Source of the DNA: Actinobacteria bacterium OV450
GTDB lineage: Bacteria; Actinomycetota; Actinomycetes; Streptomycetales; Streptomycetaceae
Assembly: GCA_001298555.1 (NCBI GenBank)
Contig: LJCW01000285.1
Coordinates: 1-59,735 of the forward strand
DNA: 59,735 nucleotides
Direction of reading: 5' to 3'
Part shown: positions 33,970-42,926 of the stretch, piece by piece
Layout: every line of letters starts with the position of its first letter
Numbering within the stretch: position 1 is the first letter of the stretch
Notes under the pieces: model-generated
The model's input: only the letters and a program-made list of their open reading frames with translations
What the model was told of the DNA's origin: nothing
Database searches by the model: none
Made by a program: the position numbers and the translations under genes

Positions 33970-36039
33970 TCACCGTGCCCCTGCGTGCCCCGGCACGGTG
34001 AACTCGCACCACACGCACTTCCCACCGCCCCGCGGCTCCACGCCCCAGTCCTCCGCGAGCCGGTCCACCAGCAGCAGGCCGCGCCCCGACACCGCCCAGT
34101 CGCCGGCCTCGCGGCGGTGCGGCAGGGCGCTGCTGGAGTCCTCGACCTCGATGCGGATCCGGCTCCCCGGCGTCAGCCTCACGTTGACGTGGCCGACGCC
34201 GTCGGTGTGCACGAGGGCATTGGTCATCAGCTCGTCCGCCGCCAGTTCGATCTCGTCGGACCGCTCCCGCGCGCCCCACGCGGCCACCGCCGCGCGGATC
34301 AGGTGGCGGGCCATCGCCGGGCCCTCGGGGTCACCCGGGGTGAGCCGCAGGCGCAGCGGTCCGCCACCGCGCGGGGTGGGGGTGCCGCGGCGGCGCAGCA
34401 GGAGCAAGGCCATGTCGTCCCCCGCGCCCGCGTCCCCGACCAGGTCGCACAGGACGTCGGCGAGCTCCTCGACGTCCACCGGCCCGTTGCGGACCGCCTC
34501 CATGAGCTCCCGCATGCCCGCTTCGGGGGCGCCTTGGGGACGTTCGAGCAGACCGTCCGTGCACAGCACCAGGGTGTCGCCGGGGTGCAGTTCGAGACTG
34601 GTGACGGGATATCCGGCCCCGGTCCCCGACTGCTCGCCCGGCGGCAGTCCGAGCGGGAGCCCGCCGGCCACCGGGATCCGGTGGCAGCTGCCGTCGCCGC
34701 GCCGCACCACCGGGTCGAGGTGGCCGGCGCGGACCAGTTGGAGCATGCCGGAGTTCAGGTCCATCTCGGCGTACGTACAGGTGGCGAAACGGTCCGTCTC
34801 CAGCTCCCGCAGGAAGGTCGAGGCCCGCCCCATGGCCGTGCCCGGGGTGTGCCCTTCGGCGATGTAGGCCCGCAGGACGATCCGCAGCTGGCCCATGACG
34901 GCCGCCGCGTCGGTGTCGTGGCCCTCCACGTCGCCGATCATCACCCCGACACGGCCGTCGCCGAGCGGGATCACGTCGTACCAGTCGCCGCCGATGTCGC
35001 GTCCCATCCGGGCGGCCCGGTACCGTACGGCGATCCGCGCCCCCGGCACCTCCGGGATCCGGCGCGGCAGCATGGCCCGCTGGAGGCTCTCCGCCAGGTC
35101 GTGCTCCTGCTCGAAGAGCATGGCGCGCTGCAGGCTCTGTGCGATGCCGCTGCCGAGCGCGACGAGCAGGTTCCGCTCCTCGGCGGTGAAATCCCCGTCC
35201 CGCCGGTACAGCAGGCCGAGCGCGCCGATGGCCCGCCCCTGGGCGATCAGCGGCAGGTAGACGCCGCTGCGGACGGACAGCGGCTCGATGTACGGCCAGA
35301 GCTCCGGGTAGCTCCGCTGGAACACCTCGCGCGAGGCGATGAAGACCGGCTGGAGGTTGCGTACGGCCTCGCTCATCGGGAACTGCGCGTCGATGCGGGT
35401 GTACTCGATCTCCGGGACGTACGAGCCGAGCTGACCCTCCGCGACGAGGTGGATCCGGCCGCCGTCGACGATGCCGAGCATCACGCTGACCGCGCCCAGG
35501 TGGCCGAGCGCCTCGGGGTCCTTCAGGACGTCGGTCACGTCGTTGACGGTGCGGGCGTGGGCCAGGATGGCGCTGGTCCGCTCGACGACGCCGGTCATCC
35601 GGCGCCGCCCCTCGGCCTGCTCCCCGCCGGCGCCGGGGTCGCCGGGGTCGTGGGCGGCGTCGCGCAGGATCCCGATGATCCGGTACGGACGGCCGTTCGC
35701 GTCGCGCAGGATGTGGCCCTGGATGTGGGTCCAGGAGGGAGTGCCGTCGCGGCCCCGGGTGCGGACGTACGCCCCGTATTGGCTCCGGCCGTCCTTGAGC
35801 GCCTGCGCGACCCGGGCGTCGAGCCGGACCTCCTCGCCCGGCTGCACCCGGGCCCGCAGCCCGTCGGGGGTGCCGCTGAACTCCTCCGGGCGCAGGTCGA
35901 GGACCCTCAGGGCGGTGGGATCCAGATGCATCTGCCCACTGTCGAGGTCCCAGTCGAAGGTGCCCATGCGGTTGAGCGCGAGGCTCATGTCCGGCTGTGC
36001 GGGCCAGTCGACCTCGGGGCTCGCTCCCCTTTCGGCCAT
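33970..36039 (-). CDS. PAS-GAF-PP2C phosphatase with C-terminal HATPase domain
   Basis: A 689-residue signalling protein. PAS (about 20-130; NRMGTFDWDLDSGQMHLD), GAF (about 150-315), PP2C/SpoIIE (about 325-545; GGDWYD, GDVEGHD, DDMALLLL) and an RsbW-like GHKL ATPase domain (about 560-689; ELAADELMTNALVHTDG and GRGLLLVDRLAEDWG). It thus joins a phosphatase and an anti-sigma-type kinase, the two opposing halves of partner-switching control, in one chain. Soluble and cytoplasmic. Its downstream side carries the 19-bp minisatellite. Its target anti-sigma-antagonist is not in the window. Confidence 0.88.
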   Translation of the reverse strand: MAERGASPEVDWPAQPDMSLALNRMGTFDWDLDSGQMHLDPTALRVLDLRPEEFSGTPDGLRARVQPGEEVRLDARVAQALKDGRSQYGAYVRTRGRDGTPSWTHIQGHILRDANGRPYRIIGILRDAAHDPGDPGAGGEQAEGRRRMTGVVERTSAILAHARTVNDVTDVLKDPEALGHLGAVSVMLGIVDGGRIHLVAEGQLGSYVPEIEYTRIDAQFPMSEAVRNLQPVFIASREVFQRSYPELWPYIEPLSVRSGVYLPLIAQGRAIGALGLLYRRDGDFTAEERNLLVALGSGIAQSLQRAMLFEQEHDLAESLQRAMLPRRIPEVPGARIAVRYRAARMGRDIGGDWYDVIPLGDGRVGVMIGDVEGHDTDAAAVMGQLRIVLRAYIAEGHTPGTAMGRASTFLRELETDRFATCTYAEMDLNSGMLQLVRAGHLDPVVRRGDGSCHRIPVAGGLPLGLPPGEQSGTGAGYPVTSLELHPGDTLVLCTDGLLERPQGAPEAGMRELMEAVRNGPVDVEELADVLCDLVGDAGAGDDMALLLLRRRGTPTPRGGGPLRLRLTPGDPEGPAMARHLIRAAVAAWGARERSDEIELAADELMTNALVHTDGVGHVNVRLTPGSRIRIEVEDSSSALPHRREAGDWAVSGRGLLLVDRLAEDWGVEPRGGGKCVWCEFTVPGHAGAR

Positions 36040-36092
36040 GCTGCCAGGGTCTCACCGTTCCCGGACGTGTGCCCGCACAAGCCGCCGGCCGG

Positions 36093-37319
36093 CTATCCGA
36101 TGGCGGTGCCCGTGGTTTTGCCGGCGGCCGGAGTGGCCGACGGGGTGGCGGACGTGGGCTCGGACGGCGGCGCGGTCGGGGGCCTGGACGACGGAGGGGG
36201 CGTGGGCGGCTGCGTCGCGCCCGGTTCGGACGCCGGGCCGGACGGGGTGGGCGACGCCGTCGGCCGGACCGGGGACGCCGACGAGGTCTCGGGGGACGGC
36301 GGTGTGCGGGTGGCTGCGGGGCTGGGCGTCACCGGCGCCGGGACCACCGGGGGCGGCACGGGCCTGTCGTGGCTGCCCCGGTGGTCGCCCGGGTCCCGGG
36401 CGAACCAGCGCCCGCCGTGGTGGTCGTAGATCACGAACTTGTCGACGACCGTCGCCGACGGCGCGATGACCACCACCTTCGACGGCTGGTACGAACTCCA
36501 CGGCTGCCCGTGCCGCTCCGGGTCGGGCTTCAGCGCGACCGGGGGGCCGAGCGGGTTGCCGCAGGCGCACCGCACCCGCGGCACGCCCCGGTCGTCCACG
36601 AGGACCGCCGTCCCGGCCTGGAGCACCGCCTGGTAGGCGGTGGCCTTGCCGTCGCGGTAGCCGTGGTTGGTGACGCGGGTGTCGGCGCGCAGCTGGAGCG
36701 GGGTCAGCGAGCGCAGGTGGCCCGGGACGGACGCCGGCCTGATGCCGAGCGCCGAGGCGAACGCGGCGTTCTTGTCCGGCTGGGCGGACAGCGCCCGGAT
36801 CTGCTTCTCGACGTCGCAGCTGGCCACGGACTGGGTCCCGCCGTACAGGCCCGGCGCCGCACCGCTGATGCTGCGCGTGGCCGTGGGCGCTGTGCTGCCC
36901 GTCGACGGCGCGGGGCTCTGCGGGGGTGGTACGGCCTCCTTGGCGGCGGTCGACTCGGTGAACGGGTCCGGGCCGGTCGCGGAGGCGGGCTGGAGGAACA
37001 CCTCGCCGCGCGCGGTGGGGGTGCCGCCGGGCCGGGTCAGCACCACGGCCAGGACCACCGCGGCGGCCACCGCGACGAGCGCGGTGGCCACCCGGGGTAC
37101 GGACCGCCACCAGGGCCCCTTGTCAGGTGGCCCGGCCGAGCCGCCGGGAGGCGTGCCTCCGGGTGGCCGCGGCGGAGCGGGCGGGGGGGGCTGGGGCGGG
37201 CCCTGCCCACCGCCCGAGAGGGGACCGGAGGGAGGGCCGGTGGGGCGCCCAGGCGGTGGCTGCGAGGACTGCGTCGGCCGCTGCGGCTCCCGGCCGGGGC
37301 CGGAGGGTTGCGTGGTCAC
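36093..37319 (-). CDS. DUF6777-domain membrane-anchored protein
   Basis: 408 residues. A Pro/Gly-rich cytoplasmic head (about 1-70), one membrane segment (VATALVAVAAAVVLAVVLT, about 77-95), then an extracellular domain beginning EVFLQPASATGPDPFT and containing GLYGGTQSVASCDVEKQI, features of the DUF6777 family of Streptomyces. Three cysteines (one in ASCDVE, two in RCACGNP) could form a disulfide. The tail is Pro/Ser/Thr-rich. GTG 37319 is preceded by GAAGAAG. Divergent from the streptophobe gene. Function unknown. Confidence 0.75.
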   Translation of the reverse strand: MTTQPSGPGREPQRPTQSSQPPPGRPTGPPSGPLSGGGQGPPQPPPPAPPRPPGGTPPGGSAGPPDKGPWWRSVPRVATALVAVAAAVVLAVVLTRPGGTPTARGEVFLQPASATGPDPFTESTAAKEAVPPPQSPAPSTGSTAPTATRSISGAAPGLYGGTQSVASCDVEKQIRALSAQPDKNAAFASALGIRPASVPGHLRSLTPLQLRADTRVTNHGYRDGKATAYQAVLQAGTAVLVDDRGVPRVRCACGNPLGPPVALKPDPERHGQPWSSYQPSKVVVIAPSATVVDKFVIYDHHGGRWFARDPGDHRGSHDRPVPPPVVPAPVTPSPAATRTPPSPETSSASPVRPTASPTPSGPASEPGATQPPTPPPSSRPPTAPPSEPTSATPSATPAAGKTTGTAIG

Positions 37320-37479
37320 GGGCTCTTCTTCCCAGACGGAGGAGTTCCGGTCCCTGCGGACGTTCCGCAGCTGGCCCCCATTCCATATAGGGAAGTCCGG
37401 GGTGCTCCCGCACTCCCGCGGCCCCTTGCGTGCGCCGTTCAGGTGGTGGCCGCGAACCGAGCGTGCCTACGGTTGCAGC

Positions 37480-38769
37480 GTGAGCAGTCCGTCGGCACCG
37501 CGTTCGGCACCCGGCGGCGCCGCGAGGGCGTGGCGGGACGCCCTCGTCGCCGTCGTGGCGGGCTTCGTCGTGATGACCGCCGTCGCCGCGGCGGGTCTGG
37601 CCTGCGCGGGAGCGACCGGTCTGCCGGACGGTGCGTTCCCCCGGGTGCTCGCGGCGGTCGTCGTGATGGCGGCCGGCGGATCGGTCGAGGTGACCGGCGG
37701 GGCCGGTTTCCTGGCCGAGGCCGACGCGAGCCTGTCCGTGCTCCCGCTCTCGGTGAGCCTGGCCGGCGCCCTCACGGCCGGCACACTCTTCCTGCGCCCG
37801 CTGCACAACCGGGCGGTGGCCCGGCCGCGGGAACTCCTGCTGGCCCACGTCGTCCCGCTGGTCGTGCTGTGGCTGCTCGCCCTCACCGGCGCCGCGCTGC
37901 TCGCCCGTCAGAGCTTCGGCGTCGGTGGCGACTCCCCGATCGCCGACCTCGGCGAACTGCTCGGCTCCTCCCCGACGGCCGGCTTCCGGGCGGCGCTGCC
38001 CGCGACCCTCTTCTTCGGGCTGCTGTGGATCCTTGGCCTGCTGCTGGTCGCCCTGCTGATCTCGCGGCGGGCACCGCTGCCGGCCGGGCTGGTCCGCTTC
38101 CACGCGGCGGTGCGGCCCGCCGCGTTCGCCACCGTGGTCCTGCTCCTCGCGTACGTGGTCGTCGGCGTCGGGGTCGGGCTGGTCGTGGCCGCCACGCAGG
38201 GCCATGCGGACCGGACGTTCGCCGTGATCCTGCTCGGTCTGCCGAACCTGGCCTGGCCGGCCCTCACCCTGGGGCTCGGCGGGGCCTGGGAGGGCAGGGT
38301 CGAGGGGCCGTTCGGGCTGCCGATGCCGCAGGTGGCGGACGAGGTGCTGCGCGGGCCCGGCCTGTCCCGGGTCGACGTCGCCTCGCTCGCGCAGCGGGAC
38401 TCCCGCGCCTGGTGGCTGGTGGTGGTGGCCGCCGTGCTGCTGCTCGGCGCGGGATTCCTGGCGGCCGTCCGCTCCCCGGCGGGCGTCCGCGCCTGGCAGC
38501 ACGCCCTCCACTTGGGCGTGGCCCTCGCGCTCGCCGTCCTGACGGTGTGCCTGCTGGCCGGTGTCCAGGCCCGGTTGGGCCTGTCGCTGCTGGGCCTCGG
38601 CGACGTCGGCGGTCTCGGCGGCAAGGTGGAGCTGACCCCGGTGCTGTGGCGCAACGTGGGCCTCGCCCTGCTCTGGGGCGCACTCGCGGGCTTCCTCGGC
38701 GCGCTGCTGGCCCGCCCTGTCCACCGCCGCGGGCTCGTCGGGGCGCCGCCGGAGACGGTCAGCCGCTGA
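37480..38769 (+). CDS. Streptophobe-family membrane protein
   Basis: A 429-residue very hydrophobic protein with about ten membrane segments separated by short charged loops; the arrangement ELLLAHVVPLVVLWLLA and LPNLAWPALTLGLGGAWEG fits the actinobacterial streptophobe family, which has no known function. TACGGT (37468-37473) is six bases before GTG 37480, so a leaderless mRNA is likely; the frame stays open upstream but without coding features. The stop codon overlaps the convergent kinase stop by 11 bases. Neighbouring DUF6777 and kinase genes may belong to the same envelope process (inference). Confidence 0.75.
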   Translation: MSSPSAPRSAPGGAARAWRDALVAVVAGFVVMTAVAAAGLACAGATGLPDGAFPRVLAAVVVMAAGGSVEVTGGAGFLAEADASLSVLPLSVSLAGALTAGTLFLRPLHNRAVARPRELLLAHVVPLVVLWLLALTGAALLARQSFGVGGDSPIADLGELLGSSPTAGFRAALPATLFFGLLWILGLLLVALLISRRAPLPAGLVRFHAAVRPAAFATVVLLLAYVVVGVGVGLVVAATQGHADRTFAVILLGLPNLAWPALTLGLGGAWEGRVEGPFGLPMPQVADEVLRGPGLSRVDVASLAQRDSRAWWLVVVAAVLLLGAGFLAAVRSPAGVRAWQHALHLGVALALAVLTVCLLAGVQARLGLSLLGLGDVGGLGGKVELTPVLWRNVGLALLWGALAGFLGALLARPVHRRGLVGAPPETVSR

Positions 38770-39742
38770 CCTCGTCCCTCCCGCCCCGGAACACCGGCAG
38801 AGCCCAGCGCGGGGGCTGCGGAATCGGGCGGGGCTGCGGGGCCGGGGGCGCCGCAGCGGGCGGCCGGGCCGCTTCCGCTCCGGCCCGGCGCAGCGCGGCC
38901 GTGAACTCCAGGCAGGTGTTCCACCGGTCGTCCGGGGATTTGGCCAGCGCTCTGGCCAGTACCCCGTCCACCGCTGCGGGCAGACCGGGCCGCCGTGAAC
39001 TCACCGTCGGCGGCGGATCGTACTGGTGGGCCCAGAGGAGGGCCATGTCGTCGTCCCGCAGGAACGGCGGGCTCCCGGTCAGCGTCTCGTAGACGACGCA
39101 GCCCAGGCTGTAGACGTCGCAGCGGGCGTCGACCGGCTTGCCGGAGATCTGCTCGGGCGCCACGTAGTCCAGGGTGCCGACGAACTGCCCGACGCTGGTG
39201 AACCCGGTCAGGGACAACGACTTCTTGGTCAGTCCGAAGTCCGTCAGGTACACGTGCTCGGGGTGTTCGCTGTCCGTCCCCTCGGCGACCAGGATGTTCC
39301 CCGGTTTCACGTCCCGGTGGACGAGGTCGTGGTCGTGCGCGGCGTCCAGGGCGGAGGCCACCTGCCCGGCGATCCGGGCGGCGGTCTCCACGGGCAGCGG
39401 TCCGGTGCGGTCCAGCAGGGCGCGCAGGTCCTGTCCGGGGACGTACCGCATGGCGATGAACAGCAGTCCGTCGGTCTCCCCCGCCTCGAAGACCGGGACG
39501 ATGTGGGGGTGGTCGATCGCCGCGGCGACCTTCGACTCGTGGGCGAAGCGCTGCCGGAAGGTGTCGTTGCGCGCGAGTTCGGGGGCCAGCAGCTTGAGGG
39601 CGACCGTCCGGTCCAGCCGCAGGTCGCGCGCCCGGTAGACGACCGCCATGCCGCCCCGGCCGATCTCGCCCTCCACGAGGTATCCGGCGATCTGCTTCCC
39701 GCACAGGTCGGACGGCCGTCCGCCGAGGGAGCCGGCCGCCAT
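38759..39742 (-). CDS. Soluble Ser/Thr protein kinase (PknF-like context)
   Basis: A Hanks-type kinase of 327 residues. The glycine loop is GEIGRGGMAVVY, the ATP lysine is in VALKLL, the catalytic loop is HRDVKPGN, and DFGLT and GTLDYVAPEQ mark the activation segment. After about residue 280 only a Pro-rich tail follows: no membrane segment and no sensor domain, so it is cytoplasmic. ATG 39742 overlaps the upstream stop codon (TGATG) and has GGAGGG seven bases before it. It is the last gene of an operon with an FHA-domain ABC transporter, whose FHA domains are likely phospho-threonine readers for it, as for PknF and Rv1747 in mycobacteria. Confidence 0.87.
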   Translation of the reverse strand: MAAGSLGGRPSDLCGKQIAGYLVEGEIGRGGMAVVYRARDLRLDRTVALKLLAPELARNDTFRQRFAHESKVAAAIDHPHIVPVFEAGETDGLLFIAMRYVPGQDLRALLDRTGPLPVETAARIAGQVASALDAAHDHDLVHRDVKPGNILVAEGTDSEHPEHVYLTDFGLTKKSLSLTGFTSVGQFVGTLDYVAPEQISGKPVDARCDVYSLGCVVYETLTGSPPFLRDDDMALLWAHQYDPPPTVSSRRPGLPAAVDGVLARALAKSPDDRWNTCLEFTAALRRAGAEAARPPAAAPPAPQPRPIPQPPRWALPVFRGGRDEVSG

Positions 39743-40335
39743 CACCGCCCTCCGCTCCCGGGCGGGGTCACGACCTGCGTCGGCTCGTGTCCGGCTTCCC
39801 TCGGCGGCTGCGACGGAGGATCCGGCTCGGCCGGTGCACCGGGGCCCTCACCGGCCGCGTAGGTCGTCAGGCGCGTGCCGTCCCCGTACATCCAGCGGCC
39901 GGTGGTCTCCTCGTACAGCCAGACGGACTCCCCGTCGATCACGATGCCGGCGCGCAGTCCCCGGGTCGCCCGCCCGAAGGCCCCGGAGTCGGTGCGTCCC
40001 GCGGCGAGTTCCGCGGCGGCCCGCCGGTAGCGCTCCAGGGTCTCGGCACCGCGCGCGAGCAGCGGCAGCGGGTCCTCGGTGCGCGTCGCCGGCATGCCGC
40101 CGGCCGGTGGCGGCTCCGGGACGGCGACCAGCAGCCGTCCGTCCACCCAGGCGGACCAGCCGTTGGCGCACAGGATCTCCCCCCACTCCCCGCGCCGGGT
40201 CAGCAGTTGCACGGGCAGGAAGGGGTCCAGGGCCGCGGTCGGCCGGGAGACGTCGGGTTCCTCCCAGGCGGGCAGCCCTTCGCGGGGGACCACGTGCGTG
40301 GGGTGGAAGGCTGCGGCACCGGCCGGGCTGGTCAT
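39742..40335 (-). CDS. Hypothetical protein between FHA-ABC transporter and kinase
   Basis: 197 residues, mostly soluble, Pro-rich at both ends. The middle (PVQLLTRRGEWGEILCANGW and AWVDGRLLV) reads like a small beta-barrel or SH3-like segment, and a later VWLYEETTGRWMYGDGT resembles a second beta-rich repeat. No membrane segment. I do not recognise the family. It begins six bases after the transporter stop and overlaps the kinase start by one base, so it is cotranslated with the kinase. A regulator or adaptor for the kinase/transporter is inference from position. Confidence 0.7.
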   Translation of the reverse strand: MTSPAGAAAFHPTHVVPREGLPAWEEPDVSRPTAALDPFLPVQLLTRRGEWGEILCANGWSAWVDGRLLVAVPEPPPAGGMPATRTEDPLPLLARGAETLERYRRAAAELAAGRTDSGAFGRATRGLRAGIVIDGESVWLYEETTGRWMYGDGTRLTTYAAGEGPGAPAEPDPPSQPPREAGHEPTQVVTPPGSGGR

Positions 40336-40341
40336 CGGCGC

Positions 40342-42765
40342 CTACTTCCGCATGATCGCGGGTTCGTGGCGGCGCAGCAGCCGCAGGACCAGCACCCCGA
40401 ACAGGACGGACAGGGCCACCAGCATCCCCATGTCCAGCAGCCACACCCCGGGGCTGTGCGCGAAGAGCGGGTCGTCGGTGAGTTTGCCGGGCACGATCGC
40501 GCCGAGGTCGATGGTGGCGGCCATGGCGCCGAGCGCCCACCGGGAGGGCACCAGCCAGGCCAGCTGTCCGATGACGGGTACGCCGTCGAGCTGGAGCAGG
40601 GCTCCGCAGAAGACCACCTGGACGATGGCGAGGAGGACCAGCAGCGGCATGGTGACCTCCTCCTTGCGGACCAGGGCGGAGACCAGCAGGCCGAGCATCA
40701 TGGCGGTGAAGGACAGCAGGGCGACGGCGAGGGTGATCTCGACGAGGGGTGGCAGGAAGACCCCCTTGCCGCCGGGGGCGTTGGTGTCGACCCCGTAGAG
40801 GCCGACCAGTGTCAGCACCACGGCCTGCGCGACGGTGACGGCGCCGAGGACCAGCACCTTGGACATCAGGTAGGCGGATCTGGACAGTCCGACGGCCCGT
40901 TCCCGCTGGTAGATGACGCGTTCCTTGACCAGCTCGCGTACGGCGTTGGCGGCGCCCGTCAACACGCCGCCGACGCACAGGATGAGCAGGGCGTTGATCG
41001 CGGTCTCCGCCGTGAGGGTGCTGCCCGCGAGGGCGCGGGCCATGGCGCCCATGACGAACGGCAGCGCGATCATGATGGCGAGGAAGGTGCGGTCCGCGCT
41101 GAGCGCGGCGGCGTAGCGGCGCATCAGGGTGGAGAGCTGGGCGCCCCAGCTCTGGGCCTTGGGCGGCGGGGCGGCGAACGCGGCCGTCGCGGACCGGTCC
41201 GCGTCCTGCCGGGGCTGCCGCGCGGCGTGCTGTACGTACCTGCGGTACTGCGGGGAGCCGCGGTACTCCCCCGCCCAGTCCCGGTCCCGCTGGTTCTCGA
41301 AGGCTTCGAACGCCTCGGGCCACTGTGCGAAGCCGAAGAAGCCGAGGGTCTCCTCGGGCGGCCCGAAGTACGCGATGCGCCCGCCGGGGGCGAGGACCAG
41401 CAGCCGGTCGCAGACGTCGAGGCTGAGCACGCTGTGGGTGACGACGATGACGGTGCGGCCGTCGTCGGCGAGGCCGCGCAGCATGTGCATGACGGAGCGG
41501 TCCATGCCGGGGTCGAGACCGGAGGTGGGCTCGTCCAGGAACAGCAGCGAGGGCTTGGTCAGCAGTTCCAGGGCGACGGAGACGCGTTTGCGCTGGCCGC
41601 CGGAGAGGCTGTGGATGGGCTGGTCGGCGCGCTGCCCGAGCCCGAGTTCGCCGATCACCTCGTCGACGCGGGCCTGGCGCTCGGCGGGGGCGGTGTCCTG
41701 CGGGAAGCGCAGTTCGGCGGCGTAGGTGAGGGCGCGGCGGACGGTGAGCTGGGCGTGCAGGATGTCGTCCTGGGGGACGAGGCCGATGCGGCTGCGCAGT
41801 TCGGCGTAGTCGCGGTAGAGGTCGCGGCCGTCGTAGAGGACGCTGCCGTGGTCGGCGGGGCGCAGGCCGGTGAGCGCGCCGAGGAGGGTGGACTTGCCGG
41901 CTCCGCTGGGGCCGACGACGGCGAGCAGGCATTTGGCGCCGACGGGGAAGGAGACGTGGTCGAGGAGGGTCTTGCGGCCGTGGTCGACGGCGACGGCGAG
42001 GTCCTGGACGTCAAGGGATACCTCGCCGGTGTCGACGTACTCCTGGAGCTGGTCGCCGACGAGGCACAGGGCGGTGTGGCCGATGCCGATGATGTCGCCC
42101 TCGGTGACGGGGGCGCGGTCGGTGCGGGTGCCGTTGAGGAAGGTGCCGTTGTGGCTCCCGAGGTCGGCGATCTCGTACGTGCCGTCGGCGAGGGCGCGCA
42201 GTTCGGCGTGCCGGCGGGAGACGACGAGATCGTCGATGACGAGGTCGTTCCCCGGGGCGCGGCCGATGCGCACGGCGGTCCGGCCGGGCAGCGGGCGCAC
42301 GGTGGTGGGGCGGCGGAAGGTGCCGGTCAGAGAGGGCTGGGACACCGAGGACGGCCGGGAACCGCCACCCGCAGCCGGCCGGTCCGGCGGGGCGCCGGGG
42401 ACCGGCGGGGCGGCCGATACCGGCGGGGCGGCCGGGATCACCGGGGCGGGGCCCAGGAGAAGTGCGCGCGGGCCGTCCGCGGCGCTGCCGAAGCGCAGTT
42501 CGCTGCCCGCGCCGACGCTCCACTCGTGGATGCGGTGGCCGTCGGCCCAGGTGCCGTTGGTACTGTTCTCGTCCTCCACGGTCCAGTGGTCGCCCTCGGG
42601 GCGCAGGAGGGCATGGTGCCAGGAGACGCGGGCGTCGTCGAGGCAGATCTCGCAGAGCGGGTCCCGGCCGACGTGGTACGTCCGGCCCGGGACCATCGCG
42701 GTGGTGCCCGTGTCGGTCTCCAGGACGAGCTCGGGCGCGGTCGGCACACCGGGGCGCTGGACCAT
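40342..42765 (-). CDS. ABC transporter with two FHA domains (Rv1747-like)
   Basis: An 807-residue half-transporter. FHA1 (about 10-85; GRDPLCEICLDD, SWHHALL, ENSTNGTWADG) and FHA2 (about 155-225; IGRAPGNDLVIDD, SRRHAEL, SHNGTFLNG) precede an ABCG-type ATPase with Walker A GPSGAGKST, signature LSGGQRKRVS and Walker B LLFLDEPTSGLD, then about six membrane segments (ABC2 type). FHA domains bind phosphothreonine, and the kinase two genes downstream is the obvious partner. The mycobacterial homologue Rv1747 is linked to export of cell-envelope lipids. I start at ATG 42765, with GGGAA upstream; ATG 42810 or 42813 would add 15-16 residues. Confidence 0.88.
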   Translation of the reverse strand: MVQRPGVPTAPELVLETDTGTTAMVPGRTYHVGRDPLCEICLDDARVSWHHALLRPEGDHWTVEDENSTNGTWADGHRIHEWSVGAGSELRFGSAADGPRALLLGPAPVIPAAPPVSAAPPVPGAPPDRPAAGGGSRPSSVSQPSLTGTFRRPTTVRPLPGRTAVRIGRAPGNDLVIDDLVVSRRHAELRALADGTYEIADLGSHNGTFLNGTRTDRAPVTEGDIIGIGHTALCLVGDQLQEYVDTGEVSLDVQDLAVAVDHGRKTLLDHVSFPVGAKCLLAVVGPSGAGKSTLLGALTGLRPADHGSVLYDGRDLYRDYAELRSRIGLVPQDDILHAQLTVRRALTYAAELRFPQDTAPAERQARVDEVIGELGLGQRADQPIHSLSGGQRKRVSVALELLTKPSLLFLDEPTSGLDPGMDRSVMHMLRGLADDGRTVIVVTHSVLSLDVCDRLLVLAPGGRIAYFGPPEETLGFFGFAQWPEAFEAFENQRDRDWAGEYRGSPQYRRYVQHAARQPRQDADRSATAAFAAPPPKAQSWGAQLSTLMRRYAAALSADRTFLAIMIALPFVMGAMARALAGSTLTAETAINALLILCVGGVLTGAANAVRELVKERVIYQRERAVGLSRSAYLMSKVLVLGAVTVAQAVVLTLVGLYGVDTNAPGGKGVFLPPLVEITLAVALLSFTAMMLGLLVSALVRKEEVTMPLLVLLAIVQVVFCGALLQLDGVPVIGQLAWLVPSRWALGAMAATIDLGAIVPGKLTDDPLFAHSPGVWLLDMGMLVALSVLFGVLVLRLLRRHEPAIMRK

Positions 42766-42843
42766 GAGCAGATTTTCCCACGAACCGCCCGACTCGGCAG
42801 CCGTCGACATCATCGCAGGTCAGCGGCCTCTTATGGGTAATGA

Positions 42844-42858
42844 CAACGGTCCCCGTTG
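42844..42858. promoter_or_regulatory. 15-bp palindrome upstream of the CDF exporter
   Basis: CAACGG-TCC-CCGTTG is a perfect 6-bp inverted repeat, 68 bases before the CDF start and 79 after the FHA-ABC start. Candidate operator for a metal-sensing repressor. It does not fit the actinobacterial Zur consensus. Owner unknown. Confidence 0.35.
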
Positions 42859-42926
42859 CAGCCTTTGCCCATTGCGCCGGGGTGCGCTTCACTTCACGCG
42901 TCGGAACCGAACACACGGGGGACGCC

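Noticed and set aside
33714..34025. 103-codon leftward frame with Pro/His repeats
   Set aside because: It is simply the translated minisatellite; the unit is not a multiple of three, and there is no start context or conserved residue.
36667..37479. Extended N-terminus of the streptophobe frame
   Set aside because: It is antisense to the DUF6777 gene and lacks hydrophobic pattern; GTG 37480 with a -10 six bases upstream is the better start.
42844..42858. Zur box
   Set aside because: The palindrome CAACGG-TCC-CCGTTG does not fit the actinobacterial Zur consensus of AT-rich half-sites.
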